Below, in pieces: positions 51,842 to 59,960 of a stretch of DNA of 64,000 nt (the stretch's first letter is position 1; each line of letters starts with the position of its first letter). The notes under the pieces were generated by a model that saw only the letters and a program-made list of their open reading frames with translations, did not search any database and was not told the origin of the DNA. The stretch is from JANQIO01 sp043585095 (GTDB lineage: Bacteria; Pseudomonadota; Gammaproteobacteria; Pseudomonadales; Halieaceae): NCBI GenBank assembly GCA_043585095.1, contig CP121321.1, forward strand, positions 434,001 through 498,000. The letters are read 5' to 3'. Made by a program: the position numbers and the translations under genes.

Positions 51842-52588
51842 ATGATACTGCTGCTAGACATGGGTAACTCTGCAGTGAAGTGGCGCTATGGCGGGCAGTC
51901 GGGCCGCCTGTCAGGCGACGTTTTGCTTCCTGACATCGATTCAGTTCCTGATGCGGTCTGGGTGGCCAGTGTGTCCAGCACGCAGCGCGAATTGGCCCTG
52001 AAAGAGGTGGTCGCTGATCGTTGGCGGCTTCAGCCGTGGTTTGCTCAGAGCGAGCGATCTGCATGTGGGCTGTTCAATAGTTATCCGCAGCCCTCCAGAC
52101 TGGGCGTAGATCGTTGGTTGGCTATGATTGCCGCTTACCAACTCTTGCAGGGCGCATGCTGTGTCGTGGATGCGGGTTCAGCGTTGACCATCGATTTTGT
52201 AGAAGAGCAGGGACGGCACACCGGAGGCTACATTATTCCGGGACTGGCACTGATGGAAGATGCGTTAGTTGGAAGCACAGCGCGTGTGCGTCCTGACCGG
52301 CCAGTCGATATCAGCCTATCGCCTGGAAAGTCCACGGAACATGCAGTGGGCAATGGGCTGGCTTTGGCGCAAGTCGGCGCGATAGCGCTGGCAATCGAGC
52401 AGTGTCCAGCGCCGACACATCTGGTGTTTACCGGGGGTGATGGCAGGCAGGCGATGGAGAGACTCGGCCGAGGGGGCCGTTTTGTCGATGAGCTTGTACT
52501 GGACGGCCTGCAGCTGCGTGGCTCTGCCGCATTTGGCGTCGACTTTCCCGATTTACAATTGCCCGACTCTGAGGCGGCACAGCTGTGA
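51842..52588 (+). CDS. coaX: Type III pantothenate kinase
   Basis: CoaX phosphorylates pantothenate in the first step of coenzyme A synthesis; type III enzymes need a monovalent cation and resist CoA feedback. The 248-residue product has LLLDMGNSAVKW at its start, GVDRWLAM and VVDAGSALTIDFV, the phosphate and substrate loops of the family. It overlaps the SPOR-domain gene by four bases (GTGA). In many gammaproteobacteria coaX follows birA; birA is not visible here. It is divergent from liuR. Confidence 0.93.
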   Translation: MILLLDMGNSAVKWRYGGQSGRLSGDVLLPDIDSVPDAVWVASVSSTQRELALKEVVADRWRLQPWFAQSERSACGLFNSYPQPSRLGVDRWLAMIAAYQLLQGACCVVDAGSALTIDFVEEQGRHTGGYIIPGLALMEDALVGSTARVRPDRPVDISLSPGKSTEHAVGNGLALAQVGAIALAIEQCPAPTHLVFTGGDGRQAMERLGRGGRFVDELVLDGLQLRGSAAFGVDFPDLQLPDSEAAQL

Positions 52589-53607
52589 GGCTGCCTCTGG
52601 TCTACTGGTTGGTCGGTGCAGCATTGCTGGCAAACGGGGCCGCCTGGTATTGGCGAACGGGTTTGGTGCACGCGCCGGAGCCCGTAAAGCTCACCGCTTT
52701 TGACAATACCGAACGGCTGGTATTGCTTAAAGAGCTGGAAGTGCCTCGGGATCAAGGCGAATTATTAGCAGCTGCGAAAGCGGCCGCAGCTGTGCTTGAG
52801 GGTAACCCGGATGATTTTGCAGAAGAGCGCATGGCAGAGCTGCAGCCTGTCGCGCTAGAGCCTTCGCGGAATGAGAGTTCTGGCCTGAGTGAGAGTCGCA
52901 GTAAAGATGCCGAGACCTCTTCGCTAGTAGCCGCAGGTATCGAGACAGTGGCGGCGCAGGTTGACGATGAAGCGCATGACGAGGGTGATGATACCGCAGG
53001 CTCCAGGGATCAGGCTCGCGCCGAAGCCCTTATCGAGGAGGGTGCTGCCGCAGCTCGGGCGTCATTGCCAGACGCTCTTCCGGATGAGAGCGGTATCGCT
53101 GCCCGCCAGCCCCAACCTCAAGTGCCGGCGCTTGCTGATCCTGATCGCTGCTGGCTGGTAGGCCCGGTACAGGAAGGAGAGGCAAGCGAGCCGCTGTTGG
53201 CGGCTTTTGCCGGCGCTGGGGTAAGCCTGGACTTGGTGCTGCGAACCGTCGAGATCTCTCCCGATCATTGGGTGTATATGCCCACGCGAGGCAGCCAGGC
53301 AGACATCCGCCGATTGTCTCGGCAGTTGCGCCAATCGGGTATCGATAACTTTCCTATTACAGATGGCCCCTTGGTTGGAAGCCTGTCTTTGGGGCTGTTC
53401 CGCAGCGAAGAGCGCGCTAATAGTTATCGGGATGCAATTGTCGAACGAGGCTACGCGGTCGAGATTTACCAGCGGCCTGCGTTTGCAGAGCAACCGTGGG
53501 CGGCTATCGATGATGCGGGCAGGCGAGCGCTGGGCTGGCCTGAGCAGGCCGGACAGTTACCGGACTTTGAGACGTTGTTACTAGCAGAGCGAGAATGTCT
53601 GCCATGA
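52585..53607 (+). CDS. Membrane-anchored protein with C-terminal SPOR-like domain
   Basis: The 340-residue protein has one N-terminal membrane helix (LPLVYWLVGAALLANGAAW), then a low-complexity Ala/Glu-rich stretch, and a C-terminal domain from about residue 190 (DRCWLVGPVQEGEASEPLL, then SLGLFRSEERANSYRDAIVERGYAVEI) that fits the SPOR fold, which binds denuded peptidoglycan at the division septum. The start is GTG within the coaX stop. A cell-envelope role is likely. The coaX-SPOR order is known in Pseudomonas relatives. Confidence 0.82.
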   Translation: MRLPLVYWLVGAALLANGAAWYWRTGLVHAPEPVKLTAFDNTERLVLLKELEVPRDQGELLAAAKAAAAVLEGNPDDFAEERMAELQPVALEPSRNESSGLSESRSKDAETSSLVAAGIETVAAQVDDEAHDEGDDTAGSRDQARAEALIEEGAAAARASLPDALPDESGIAARQPQPQVPALADPDRCWLVGPVQEGEASEPLLAAFAGAGVSLDLVLRTVEISPDHWVYMPTRGSQADIRRLSRQLRQSGIDNFPITDGPLVGSLSLGLFRSEERANSYRDAIVERGYAVEIYQRPAFAEQPWAAIDDAGRRALGWPEQAGQLPDFETLLLAERECLP

Positions 53608-53612
53608 GTGCA

Positions 53613-53641
53613 TTGCAGTCGCTGCGCAGTTTGTCTACACT
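53613..53641 (+). promoter_or_regulatory. Possible promoter of the tRNA-tuf operon
   Basis: TTGCAG and TACACT lie 17 bases apart, followed by a GC-rich stretch (CCCCGCCC) ahead of tRNA-Thr. The match to consensus is moderate. The GC-rich discriminator is typical of stringently controlled tRNA and translation genes. Confidence 0.45.
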
Positions 53642-53654
53642 CCCCGCCCTCGGC

Positions 53655-53730
53655 GCTGGCGTAGCTCAGTAGGTAGAGCAGCTGATTTGTAATCAGCCGG
53701 TCGGGGGTTCGATTCCTCTCGCCAGCTCCA
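53655..53730 (+). tRNA. tRNA-Thr (anticodon TGT)
   Basis: The 76-base gene has a 7-bp acceptor stem (GCTGGCG with CGCCAGC), D-loop AGCTCAGTAGGTAGAGC, anticodon stem-loop CTGATTTGTAATCAG, T-loop GGTTCGATTCC and an encoded CCA. It reads ACA and by wobble ACG. It is first in the Thr-Tyr-Gly-Thr-tuf cluster, in the same order as E. coli thrU-tyrU-glyT-thrT-tufB. Confidence 0.97.
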
Positions 53731-53902
53731 ATTTCTTTCTATTGCGTCGATTACTCTAGCCTTGCGTTTTCTCGCAGCTCCTTTTTGAAGCATTTTGCTG
53801 GCCGTCTCTTGGCGGGCTAGGCTCTCTGACCTGTACTTCGAGCCACCGTAAAGTCTGGCTTTTAAAGCCCTCTGTAAGCCAGTAATTTTATTGACCTTTG
53901 TG

Positions 53903-53931
53903 TTGACAATGAAAGGCCATGCGCGGAAAAT
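53903..53931 (+). promoter_or_regulatory. Internal promoter candidate upstream of tRNA-Tyr
   Basis: A perfect -35 box TTGACA lies 17 bases from GAAAAT (four of six -10 matches), with a GC-rich discriminator (ACGCCGCC) and tRNA-Tyr starting 13 bases later. It would let the last three tRNAs and tuf be transcribed without the first tRNA. Confidence 0.55.
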
Positions 53932-53943
53932 ACGCCGCCTTTC

Positions 53944-54027
53944 GGAGGGGTTCCCGAGCGGCCAAAGGGATCAGACTGTAAATCTGACGCGAAAGCTTCG
54001 GTGGTTCGAATCCACCCCCCTCCACCA
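53944..54027 (+). tRNA. tRNA-Tyr (anticodon GTA)
   Basis: The 84-base gene has a long variable arm as expected of bacterial tRNA-Tyr. The acceptor stem is GGAGGGG with CCCCTCC, the anticodon loop holds GTA within CAGACTGTAAATCTG, and CCA is encoded. Second in the cluster. Confidence 0.97.
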
Positions 54028-54211
54028 ACGTTTATAGTCATCGAAAAGTGTTGTTGGGGCGTGACGAGTAGTGGCTAAGCCCTCGTTGCGGTAGCGAAAT
54101 GCGCTGAAAATCGGCGAACGTGCAGCGGAAAAGACACAAGGTTTGGCGCGATGGCTTGCTTGAAAAGGTCGGCCGCACCTGAATGCGCTGGCGGATAGAA
54201 GAGGTGATGAG

Positions 54212-54285
<74 letters not shown>

Positions 54286-54402
54286 ATTTAAATGATGTTC
54301 AGCAGCGCGGGCGCAGCGCCGGATATAAGTGGCGACGGTGCTTGCATCCGGATTTGAAGGCGTGAAGCCCGGCGGCCGGAAGTTAGACGATAGAGGTTTA
54401 GT

Positions 54403-54478
<76 letters not shown>

Positions 54479-54667
54479 TGGTTTGCGTGCTGTCTTTCGG
54501 TGTGATGACAGCAGATGTGATGACAGCAGATGTGATTGCAGCAAAAAGCGCTCTCCGTGGAGAAGCAGTAGTAGCGCTTGATTTGTAGTGCTGATATAGG
54601 GATGGCGAGCGGGTTTACTCGTTAACGTCAGGTTAGAAAGACACAAGCCAGTTAGGAGACTGTCGAG

Positions 54668-55891
54668 ATGTCCAAAGAGCAATTCGAACGCAGCAAGCCC
54701 CACATCAATGTGGGCACGATTGGTCACGTAGACCATGGTAAGACGACGCTGACCGCGGCGCTGACGCGCGTGTGTGCGGAAGTATGGGGCGGAGATGCTG
54801 TTGCTTTCGACGGTATTGATAACGCGCCGGAAGAGCGTGAGCGCGGTATTACGATTGCGACATCTCACGTTGAGTATGAGTCGGACATTCGCCACTACGC
54901 GCACGTTGACTGCCCTGGACACGCTGACTATGTGAAGAACATGATCACGGGCGCGGCCCAGATGGACGGTGCGATTCTGGTGTGTGGTGCGACCGACGGT
55001 CCGATGCCACAGACGCGCGAGCACATTCTGCTGTCTCGTCAGGTAGGTGTACCGTTTATTGTTGTGTTCCTGAACAAGGCTGACCTGTTGGCGGAAGACT
55101 GCGGCGGTGCGGATTCAGAAGAATACGAAGAGATGAAAGAGCTGGTAGAGATGGAGCTTCGTGAGCTGCTTGATACCTACGAGTTCCCAGGCGACGACAC
55201 GCCGATCATTTGTGGTTCAGCGCTGATGGCGCTGGAAGGCAAAGACGACAATGAGTTGGGCACGACAGCGGTTAAGACGCTGGTCGAGACGCTGGACAGC
55301 TACATCCCTGAGCCTGAGCGTGCGGTAGACCAGCCGTTCCTGATGCCGGTAGAGGACGTGTTCTCTATCTCGGGTCGTGGCACGGTGGTAACGGGACGTG
55401 TAGAGCGTGGCGTTATTAAGGTTGGTGAAGAGATCGAGATTGTCGGTATCAAGGACACGACGACGACGACCTGTACGGGCGTTGAGATGTTCCGCAAGCT
55501 GCTTGACGAAGGTCGCGCGGGCGAGAACGTGGGTGTTCTGTTGCGTGGTACGAAGCGTGAAGACGTTGAGCGTGGCCAGGTATTGGCGAAGCCGGGTTCA
55601 GTGAATCCGCACACGAAGTTCGAGGCAGAGGTTTACATTCTGTCGAAGGACGAAGGTGGTCGTCACACGCCGTTCTTCAAGGGCTATCGTCCGCAGTTTT
55701 ACTTCCGTACGACGGACGTAACGGGTGCGGTAGAGCTTCCGGAAGGCGTAGAGATGGTAATGCCGGGTGACAACGTTCAGATGGTAGCGACGTTGATTGC
55801 GCCGATAGCGATGGAAGAGGGCCTGCGTTTTGCGATCCGTGAGGGTGGCCGTACGGTAGGCGCTGGCGTCGTAGCGAAGATCATCGAATAA
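54668..55891 (+). CDS. tuf: Elongation factor Tu
   Basis: EF-Tu brings aminoacyl-tRNA to the ribosome with GTP. The 407-residue product has GHVDHGKTTL (P-loop), DCPGHADYV, NKAD (guanine binding) and GSAL. It is 13 residues longer than E. coli EF-Tu, with the extra residues after NKAD (an acidic insertion around AEDCGGADSEEYEEMK). NKCD reads NKAD and VCSAADG reads VCGATDG. Codon use is strikingly rich in ACG, GCG and GTA (for example four threonine codons in a row near 55455), unlike the usual choice in highly expressed genes. It follows the tRNA cluster; a second tuf copy may exist elsewhere. Confidence 0.97.
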   Translation: MSKEQFERSKPHINVGTIGHVDHGKTTLTAALTRVCAEVWGGDAVAFDGIDNAPEERERGITIATSHVEYESDIRHYAHVDCPGHADYVKNMITGAAQMDGAILVCGATDGPMPQTREHILLSRQVGVPFIVVFLNKADLLAEDCGGADSEEYEEMKELVEMELRELLDTYEFPGDDTPIICGSALMALEGKDDNELGTTAVKTLVETLDSYIPEPERAVDQPFLMPVEDVFSISGRGTVVTGRVERGVIKVGEEIEIVGIKDTTTTTCTGVEMFRKLLDEGRAGENVGVLLRGTKREDVERGQVLAKPGSVNPHTKFEAEVYILSKDEGGRHTPFFKGYRPQFYFRTTDVTGAVELPEGVEMVMPGDNVQMVATLIAPIAMEEGLRFAIREGGRTVGAGVVAKIIE

Positions 55892-55917
55892 GATCATCGA
55901 ATAAGGTCATCGAGTAG
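55879..55917 (+). repeat. Three 13-bp copies at the tuf 3' end
   Basis: GATCATCGAATAA occurs twice in perfect form and once as GGTCATCGAGTAG. The first copy contains the tuf stop codon; the next two repeat the last codons and stop outside the frame. It looks like a local slippage or recombination duplication. Confidence 0.85.
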
Positions 55918-55951
55918 TGTTTATCACGGCCTCAACGGCTGTGATAAACAC
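55917..55951 (+). terminator. Long hairpin downstream of tuf, probable transcript end or processing site
   Basis: GTGTTTATCACGGCC pairs with GGCTGTGATAAACAC around a five-base loop, giving 15 pairs with one G-T. No clear T-run follows, so a simple intrinsic terminator is uncertain. Confidence 0.6.
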
Positions 55952-56002
55952 GGGGACAGATCTTTTACACAGAGACGCCGCGGGCGTTCAGCTCTGTCCC
56001 CG
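55951..56002. repeat. REP/BIME-like inverted repeat
   Basis: CGGGGACAGA at 55951 and TCTGTCCCCG ending at 56002 form 10-bp inverted arms resembling GGGGACAGA-type REP sequences associated with REP-associated tyrosine transposases. Between them a nested hairpin ACGCC-GCG-GGCGT (55974-55986) carries the same core as the nearby 24-bp array. The element would fold in RNA or single-stranded DNA. Confidence 0.6.
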
Positions 56003-56120
56003 CGTTTAACAACGTATTGCCCCCGCACAGCACGACATGCGGGTGATAGGTAAGCCAGCCGAGCAAGTGCTCGGCTTTTGTGTCTGGGCCATCCGCCTTG
56101 TTGGGGTGGCTCGGTAAGAT

Positions 56121-56196
<76 letters not shown>

Positions 56197-56201
56197 TTCT
56201 T

Positions 56202-56331
56202 TACACGGAGTGCTGCAGGCGCTTTGTGCGGAGGGTGGCTTTTTTTACTGGCTTTTTTTACTAGACGCCGCGGGCGCTTTGTGCAGAGACGCCGCGGGCG
56301 CTTTGTGTGAAGAAACGCCGCGGGCGCTTGG
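56202..56331. repeat. Intergenic array D, 24-bp-type unit, degenerate
   Basis: Copies with the core GACGCCGCGGGCGCTTTGTG start near 56264, 56288 and 56314 (spacing 24 then about 26 bases), with a degenerate copy near 56204 and two T-rich stretches between (GGCTTTTTTTACT, twice). Another copy of the core lies in the REP-like element at 55973. The core is the exact reverse complement of 15 bases of array A. It lies between tRNA-Trp and secE. Confidence 0.85.
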
Positions 56332-56427
56332 CAGTTTTGGTGATTGCTGCAGTGTGCGGACCAGAGTGGCGGGGACGTTATTCGAGTCGGCAATAGCCAT
56401 AGCAGTTAAAGAAGAGTTAGAGGATTC

Positions 56428-56790
56428 ATGAGTTCAGAGGCAGGTGGGTTCCGTTTTGACAGCATCAAGTGGCTGATTGTGGCTGCGTTGATAGCTGTTG
56501 GCGTATACGGCAATAGCTATTTCGCCGCTGAGTCTCTGTTGTATCGAGTGCTTGGCCTGTTGGCGATTGCGCTGGTGGCCGCTGCCATCGCTCTGCAAAC
56601 GGCTAAAGGCGCGGCGTTTTGGGATCTGGCAAAGGGCTCTAGAGCGGAAATTCGTAAAGTTGTATGGCCGACCCGGCAGGAAACCGTGCAGACGACGCTA
56701 ATAGTAGTGGCATTTGTCATGCTGACGGCGTTGATACTGTGGGCCCTGGATTCGCTGCTTGGCTGGCTTGTCTCTCTGGTGATCGGGTAG
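56428..56790 (+). CDS. secE: Preprotein translocase subunit SecE
   Basis: SecE clamps the SecY channel in the inner membrane. The 120-residue product has three predicted membrane helices as in E. coli (KWLIVAALIAVGVYG, LYRVLGLLAIALVAAAIAL and the last TLIVVAFVMLTALILWALD) and the conserved WPTRQETVQTTLIV. It is followed by nusG, the usual order. Confidence 0.95.
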   Translation: MSSEAGGFRFDSIKWLIVAALIAVGVYGNSYFAAESLLYRVLGLLAIALVAAAIALQTAKGAAFWDLAKGSRAEIRKVVWPTRQETVQTTLIVVAFVMLTALILWALDSLLGWLVSLVIG

Positions 56791-56827
56791 CACCGTGCAG
56801 GAGACCGTAACCGTGGAAGGAACGCAG

Positions 56828-57361
56828 ATGTCGAAACGTTGGTACGTTGTACATGCCTACTCTGGCTACGAGAAGAAGGTCGCCACTGCACTCAAGGAGC
56901 GCATCGAACTTCATGGGATGCAGGACCGTTTTGGCGAAGTTCTCGTACCAACGGAAGAGGTTGTAGAAATGCGCGGCGGCCAAAAGCGTCGGAGTGAGCG
57001 TAAATTCTTCCCGGGATACGTTCTCGTGCAGATGGATCTTGATGACGACACTTGGCATTTGGTGAAAGATACGCCGCGCGTGATGGGCTTTATCGGCGGC
57101 AAGGCTGACCAGCCAGCGCCGATCACTGAGGCCGAGGCAAGCGCCATCCTCCAGCGTGTGGAGGACGGCACTGAAGCGCCGCGTCCCAAGACCCTGTTTG
57201 AGCCGGGTGAGATGGTGCGCGTTGTTGACGGTCCCTTTAACGACTTCAACGGCGTCGTTGAGGAAGTAAATTACGAGAAGAGCCGCCTGCAGGTGGCTGT
57301 TCTGATTTTTGGACGCTCTACTCCGGTAGAGTTGGAATTCGGTCAGGTAGAAAAAGCCTGA
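56828..57361 (+). CDS. nusG: Transcription termination/antitermination protein NusG
   Basis: NusG couples RNA polymerase to Rho and to ribosomes. The 177-residue product has KRWYVVHAYSGYEKKVATAL at the N-terminus, FFPGYVLVQMDLDD, and the KOW motif FEPGEMVRVVDGPFNDFNG. The start ATG 56828 has AAGGA upstream and matches the family; an upstream ATG at 56795 would add 11 unrelated residues. Confidence 0.97.
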   Translation: MSKRWYVVHAYSGYEKKVATALKERIELHGMQDRFGEVLVPTEEVVEMRGGQKRRSERKFFPGYVLVQMDLDDDTWHLVKDTPRVMGFIGGKADQPAPITEAEASAILQRVEDGTEAPRPKTLFEPGEMVRVVDGPFNDFNGVVEEVNYEKSRLQVAVLIFGRSTPVELEFGQVEKA

Positions 57362-57446
57362 TCGGCTTATAGATGGGGAGCCCGAACAGTCGGTGCGCAC
57401 AGCAGCATCTGCTCAGTACGGCGTTTGAACCCAGGGAGAAGTAAAT

Positions 57447-57881
57447 ATGGCTGCTAAGATTGAAGCCTTCATCAAGCTGCAGGTTCCTGCAGGCCAGGCG
57501 AACCCCAGTCCGCCCGTAGGTCCCGCGTTGGGCCAACACGGCGTAAATATTATGGATTTCTGCAAAGCGTTTAATGCAGAAACACAGGGCATGGAGCAAG
57601 GTCTGCCCGTACCGGTTGTTATCACGGTATACGCTGATCGTAGCTTCAGCTTTATCAAGAAAACGCCGCCTGCATCGGTTCTGCTGCGTAAAGCAGCCAA
57701 GATCCAGAAGGGTTCCGGCGTTCCCAACACGACAAAAGTTGGCAAGGTGACTCGTGCTCAGCTGGAAGAAATTGCTGAAGCCAAGTGGCCAGACCTGACG
57801 GCTGCTGATATGGACGCAGCGGTTCGCACTATTGCCGGCAGCGCACGTTCAGCTGGTATCGACGTTGAGGGGGTAGTTTAA
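57447..57881 (+). CDS. rplK: 50S ribosomal protein L11
   Basis: L11 binds 23S rRNA at the GTPase centre and is involved in stringent response sensing. The 144-residue product has KLQVPAGQANPSPPVGPALGQHGVNIMDFCKAFN and AGSARSAGIDVEG (in parts). It is preceded by GGGAGAAG and followed after one base by rplA, so they are cotranslated; L1 represses both in E. coli. Confidence 0.97.
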   Translation: MAAKIEAFIKLQVPAGQANPSPPVGPALGQHGVNIMDFCKAFNAETQGMEQGLPVPVVITVYADRSFSFIKKTPPASVLLRKAAKIQKGSGVPNTTKVGKVTRAQLEEIAEAKWPDLTAADMDAAVRTIAGSARSAGIDVEGVV

Positions 57882-57882
57882 G

Positions 57883-58578
57883 ATGGCCAAGCTATCGAAG
57901 CGCAAGCGCGCTTTTAAAGAGAAGATCGACCCGACGCGTCAGTATCCGCTGGACGAAGCCCTTACTTTGTTAAAGGAATGTGCAACAGCCAAGTTCAATG
58001 AGTCCATAGAGCTTGCTGTTAATCTCGGTATCGATGCCAAAAAGTCTGACCAGGCGGTTCGCGGCGCGACCAACCTGCCGCACGGCACAGGCAGCGATGT
58101 CCGTGTAGCGGTATTCACGTCTGGCGAAAACGCCGACAAAGCCACCGCGGCTGGCGCAGACCTGGTAGGAATGGAAGAGCTGGCCGAGAAAGTTAAGGCT
58201 GGCGAAATGGACTTTGATGTGGTGATAGCCTCCCCCGACGCAATGCGCGTTGTTGGCCAGCTGGGCCAGATTTTGGGTCCGCGCGGTCTGATGCCCAACC
58301 CCAAGACGGGCACGGTAACGCCGGACGTCGAGACTGCCGTGAAAAACGCCAAGGCGGGTCAGGTTCAGTATCGTACCGACAAGAATGGCATTATCCACGG
58401 TGGCATCGGCAAAATTGATTTTGAGCCGAATGCGATCCGCGAAAACCTTGAAGCCGTTCTGGCAGACCTCAAAAAGGCCAAGCCATCAGCGTCAAAAGGT
58501 ATTTTCATGAAGAAGGTGACTCTTAGCACGACCATGGGTCCCGGACTGGCAATCGACCAGTCAACTCTCGAAATTTGA
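57883..58578 (+). CDS. rplA: 50S ribosomal protein L1
   Basis: L1 forms the mobile stalk at the ribosomal E site and represses its own operon. The 231-residue product has KRKRAFKEKIDPTRQYPLDE, VRVAVFTSGENADKA and ILGPRGLMPNPKTGTVTPDV. It starts one base after the rplK stop. Confidence 0.97.
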   Translation: MAKLSKRKRAFKEKIDPTRQYPLDEALTLLKECATAKFNESIELAVNLGIDAKKSDQAVRGATNLPHGTGSDVRVAVFTSGENADKATAAGADLVGMEELAEKVKAGEMDFDVVIASPDAMRVVGQLGQILGPRGLMPNPKTGTVTPDVETAVKNAKAGQVQYRTDKNGIIHGGIGKIDFEPNAIRENLEAVLADLKKAKPSASKGIFMKKVTLSTTMGPGLAIDQSTLEI

Positions 58579-58882
58579 TCGGCGTCTCGTAAGAGATGTT
58601 CTCAAATGCCGCGCAAGGATGCGCGGCAACTGGTGGAAAGGTCGTCTCGGCGGCTTCAAGCCAGCTTTGAGGTCTTTGGAAGAGGCCAAGGCTTAATCGC
58701 TTTAGCTGAGCACTGAAGACCATCAAAGACCGTAGGCGCGGTGCCTGTTAGTGGTTTAGCGGGCAACGCTTAATAGAAGTAGGTGGGCTTCAGTCACATG
58801 TGACCGTGGCCCAATCAGGTTCAGCCTACGCAGATGGAGGCACGTAAAGTGCCGTTTAAAAACCAACCCAGGAGTAACTCCA
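58579..58882 (+). ncRNA. Ribosomal L10 (rplJL) leader, L10/L12 autoregulatory region
   Basis: The 304-base rplA-rplJ spacer fits the L10 leader of gammaproteobacteria. CGTAGGC at 58731-58737 pairs with GCCTACG at 58824-58830, enclosing the region where L10(L12)4 binds and blocks rplJ translation. A separate 7-bp hairpin, GCCGCGC with GCGCGGC at 58608-58627, lies near the start. A promoter for rplJ probably also lies in this spacer but was not located. Confidence 0.8.
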
Positions 58883-59416
58883 GTGGCAATTGGACTCGAA
58901 GACAAGAAAGCAATCGTTTCTGAGGTCAACGAGACTGCCAATAGTGCAATGTCCTTGGTGATAGCCGACTCACGTGGCTGCACCGTGGATGCAATGACTG
59001 CACTGCGCAAGGATGCTCGCGAAAACCAGATTACGCTCCGCGTGGTGCGTAACACTCTGGCAAAGCGTGCATTTGAGGGTACGGAATACGAATGCGTCTC
59101 TGAGACGTTGACGGGGCCGTCCCTGTTCGGATTTTCTATGGAAGATCCGGGTGCAGCAGCACGACTCTTCAAAGATTTCGCCAAGGAAAACGAGGCGTTT
59201 GAAGTGAAGGCACTAGCGGTAAGTGGCCAGTTACTGGGTGCGGAACAAATCGACGTGCTGGCGAAGTTGCCGACCCGCGATCAGGCGATATCAATGTTGA
59301 TGAGCGTGATGCAGGCACCGGTAACCAAACTGGTTCGCACGATGAACGAAGTACCTGGAAAGCTGGTGCGTACCGTTGCGGCGGTTCGCGACCAGAAACA
59401 AGAACAGGCTGCGTAA
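58883..59416 (+). CDS. rplJ: 50S ribosomal protein L10
   Basis: L10 anchors the L12 stalk to 23S rRNA and represses the operon through the leader. The 177-residue product has AIGLEDKKAIVSEVNETANSA, RVVRNTLAKRAFEGT and TRDQAISMLMSVMQAPVTKL. The start is GTG at 58883 with GGAG upstream. Confidence 0.96.
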   Translation: MAIGLEDKKAIVSEVNETANSAMSLVIADSRGCTVDAMTALRKDARENQITLRVVRNTLAKRAFEGTEYECVSETLTGPSLFGFSMEDPGAAARLFKDFAKENEAFEVKALAVSGQLLGAEQIDVLAKLPTRDQAISMLMSVMQAPVTKLVRTMNEVPGKLVRTVAAVRDQKQEQAA

Positions 59417-59449
59417 GCAGCTTCACATCAGCTAAAGGAGATTAGAGTC

Positions 59450-59833
59450 ATGGCTCTGTCTAAAGACGATATTTTGAATGCAGTAGCTGAGATGAGCGTA
59501 ATGGACATCGTTGAGCTCATCGAAGCAATGGAAGAAAAGTTTGGTGTATCCGCTGCTGCAGCTGTTGCTGCTGCGCCGGCTGCCGCAGCCGGCGGTGACG
59601 CTGGCGGTGCTGCTGAAGAGCAGACTGAGTTTGATGTCATGCTGACCGGCGCCGGCGACAAGAAAGTGAACGTCATTAAAGTCGTTCGCGCTGTCACCGG
59701 TCTGGGCCTGAAAGAAGCGAAAGGCCTGGTCGATGGTGCACCTTCTGCAATTAAGGAAGGCGTATCCAAGGACGAAGCAGAAGACGTCCTGAAGCAACTG
59801 GAAGAAGCGGGCGCATCCGCCGAGCTTAAGTAA
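59450..59833 (+). CDS. rplL: 50S ribosomal protein L7/L12
   Basis: L7/L12 is the flexible stalk that recruits elongation factors. The 127-residue product has a helical N-terminus (SKDDILNAVAEMSVMDIVELIEAMEEKFGV), an Ala-rich hinge and the C-terminal VNVIKVVRAVTGLGLKEAKGLVDGAP. It follows rplJ by 33 bases with AAAGGAG upstream. Confidence 0.97.
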   Translation: MALSKDDILNAVAEMSVMDIVELIEAMEEKFGVSAAAAVAAAPAAAAGGDAGGAAEEQTEFDVMLTGAGDKKVNVIKVVRAVTGLGLKEAKGLVDGAPSAIKEGVSKDEAEDVLKQLEEAGASAELK

Positions 59834-59869
59834 GCCCGGTTGTTTAGCGTCTACTGCTGAAGCTCCGAA

Positions 59870-59902
59870 GGCTGGCGGGGGAGATTTCCCTGCCGGCCTT
59901 TT
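59870..59902 (+). terminator. Attenuator-like hairpin between rplL and rpoB
   Basis: GGCTGGCGGGG pairs with CCCTGCCGGCC (eleven pairs, two G-T) around a seven-base loop and is followed by four T. In E. coli a partial terminator in this place sets rpoB expression below the ribosomal genes; the same role is likely here. Confidence 0.7.
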
Positions 59903-59960
59903 GGCGCTTCATCATATTGAGTTTTCGCCCTGCTACAGGGCCTGATGTTTGGGAGTACAG

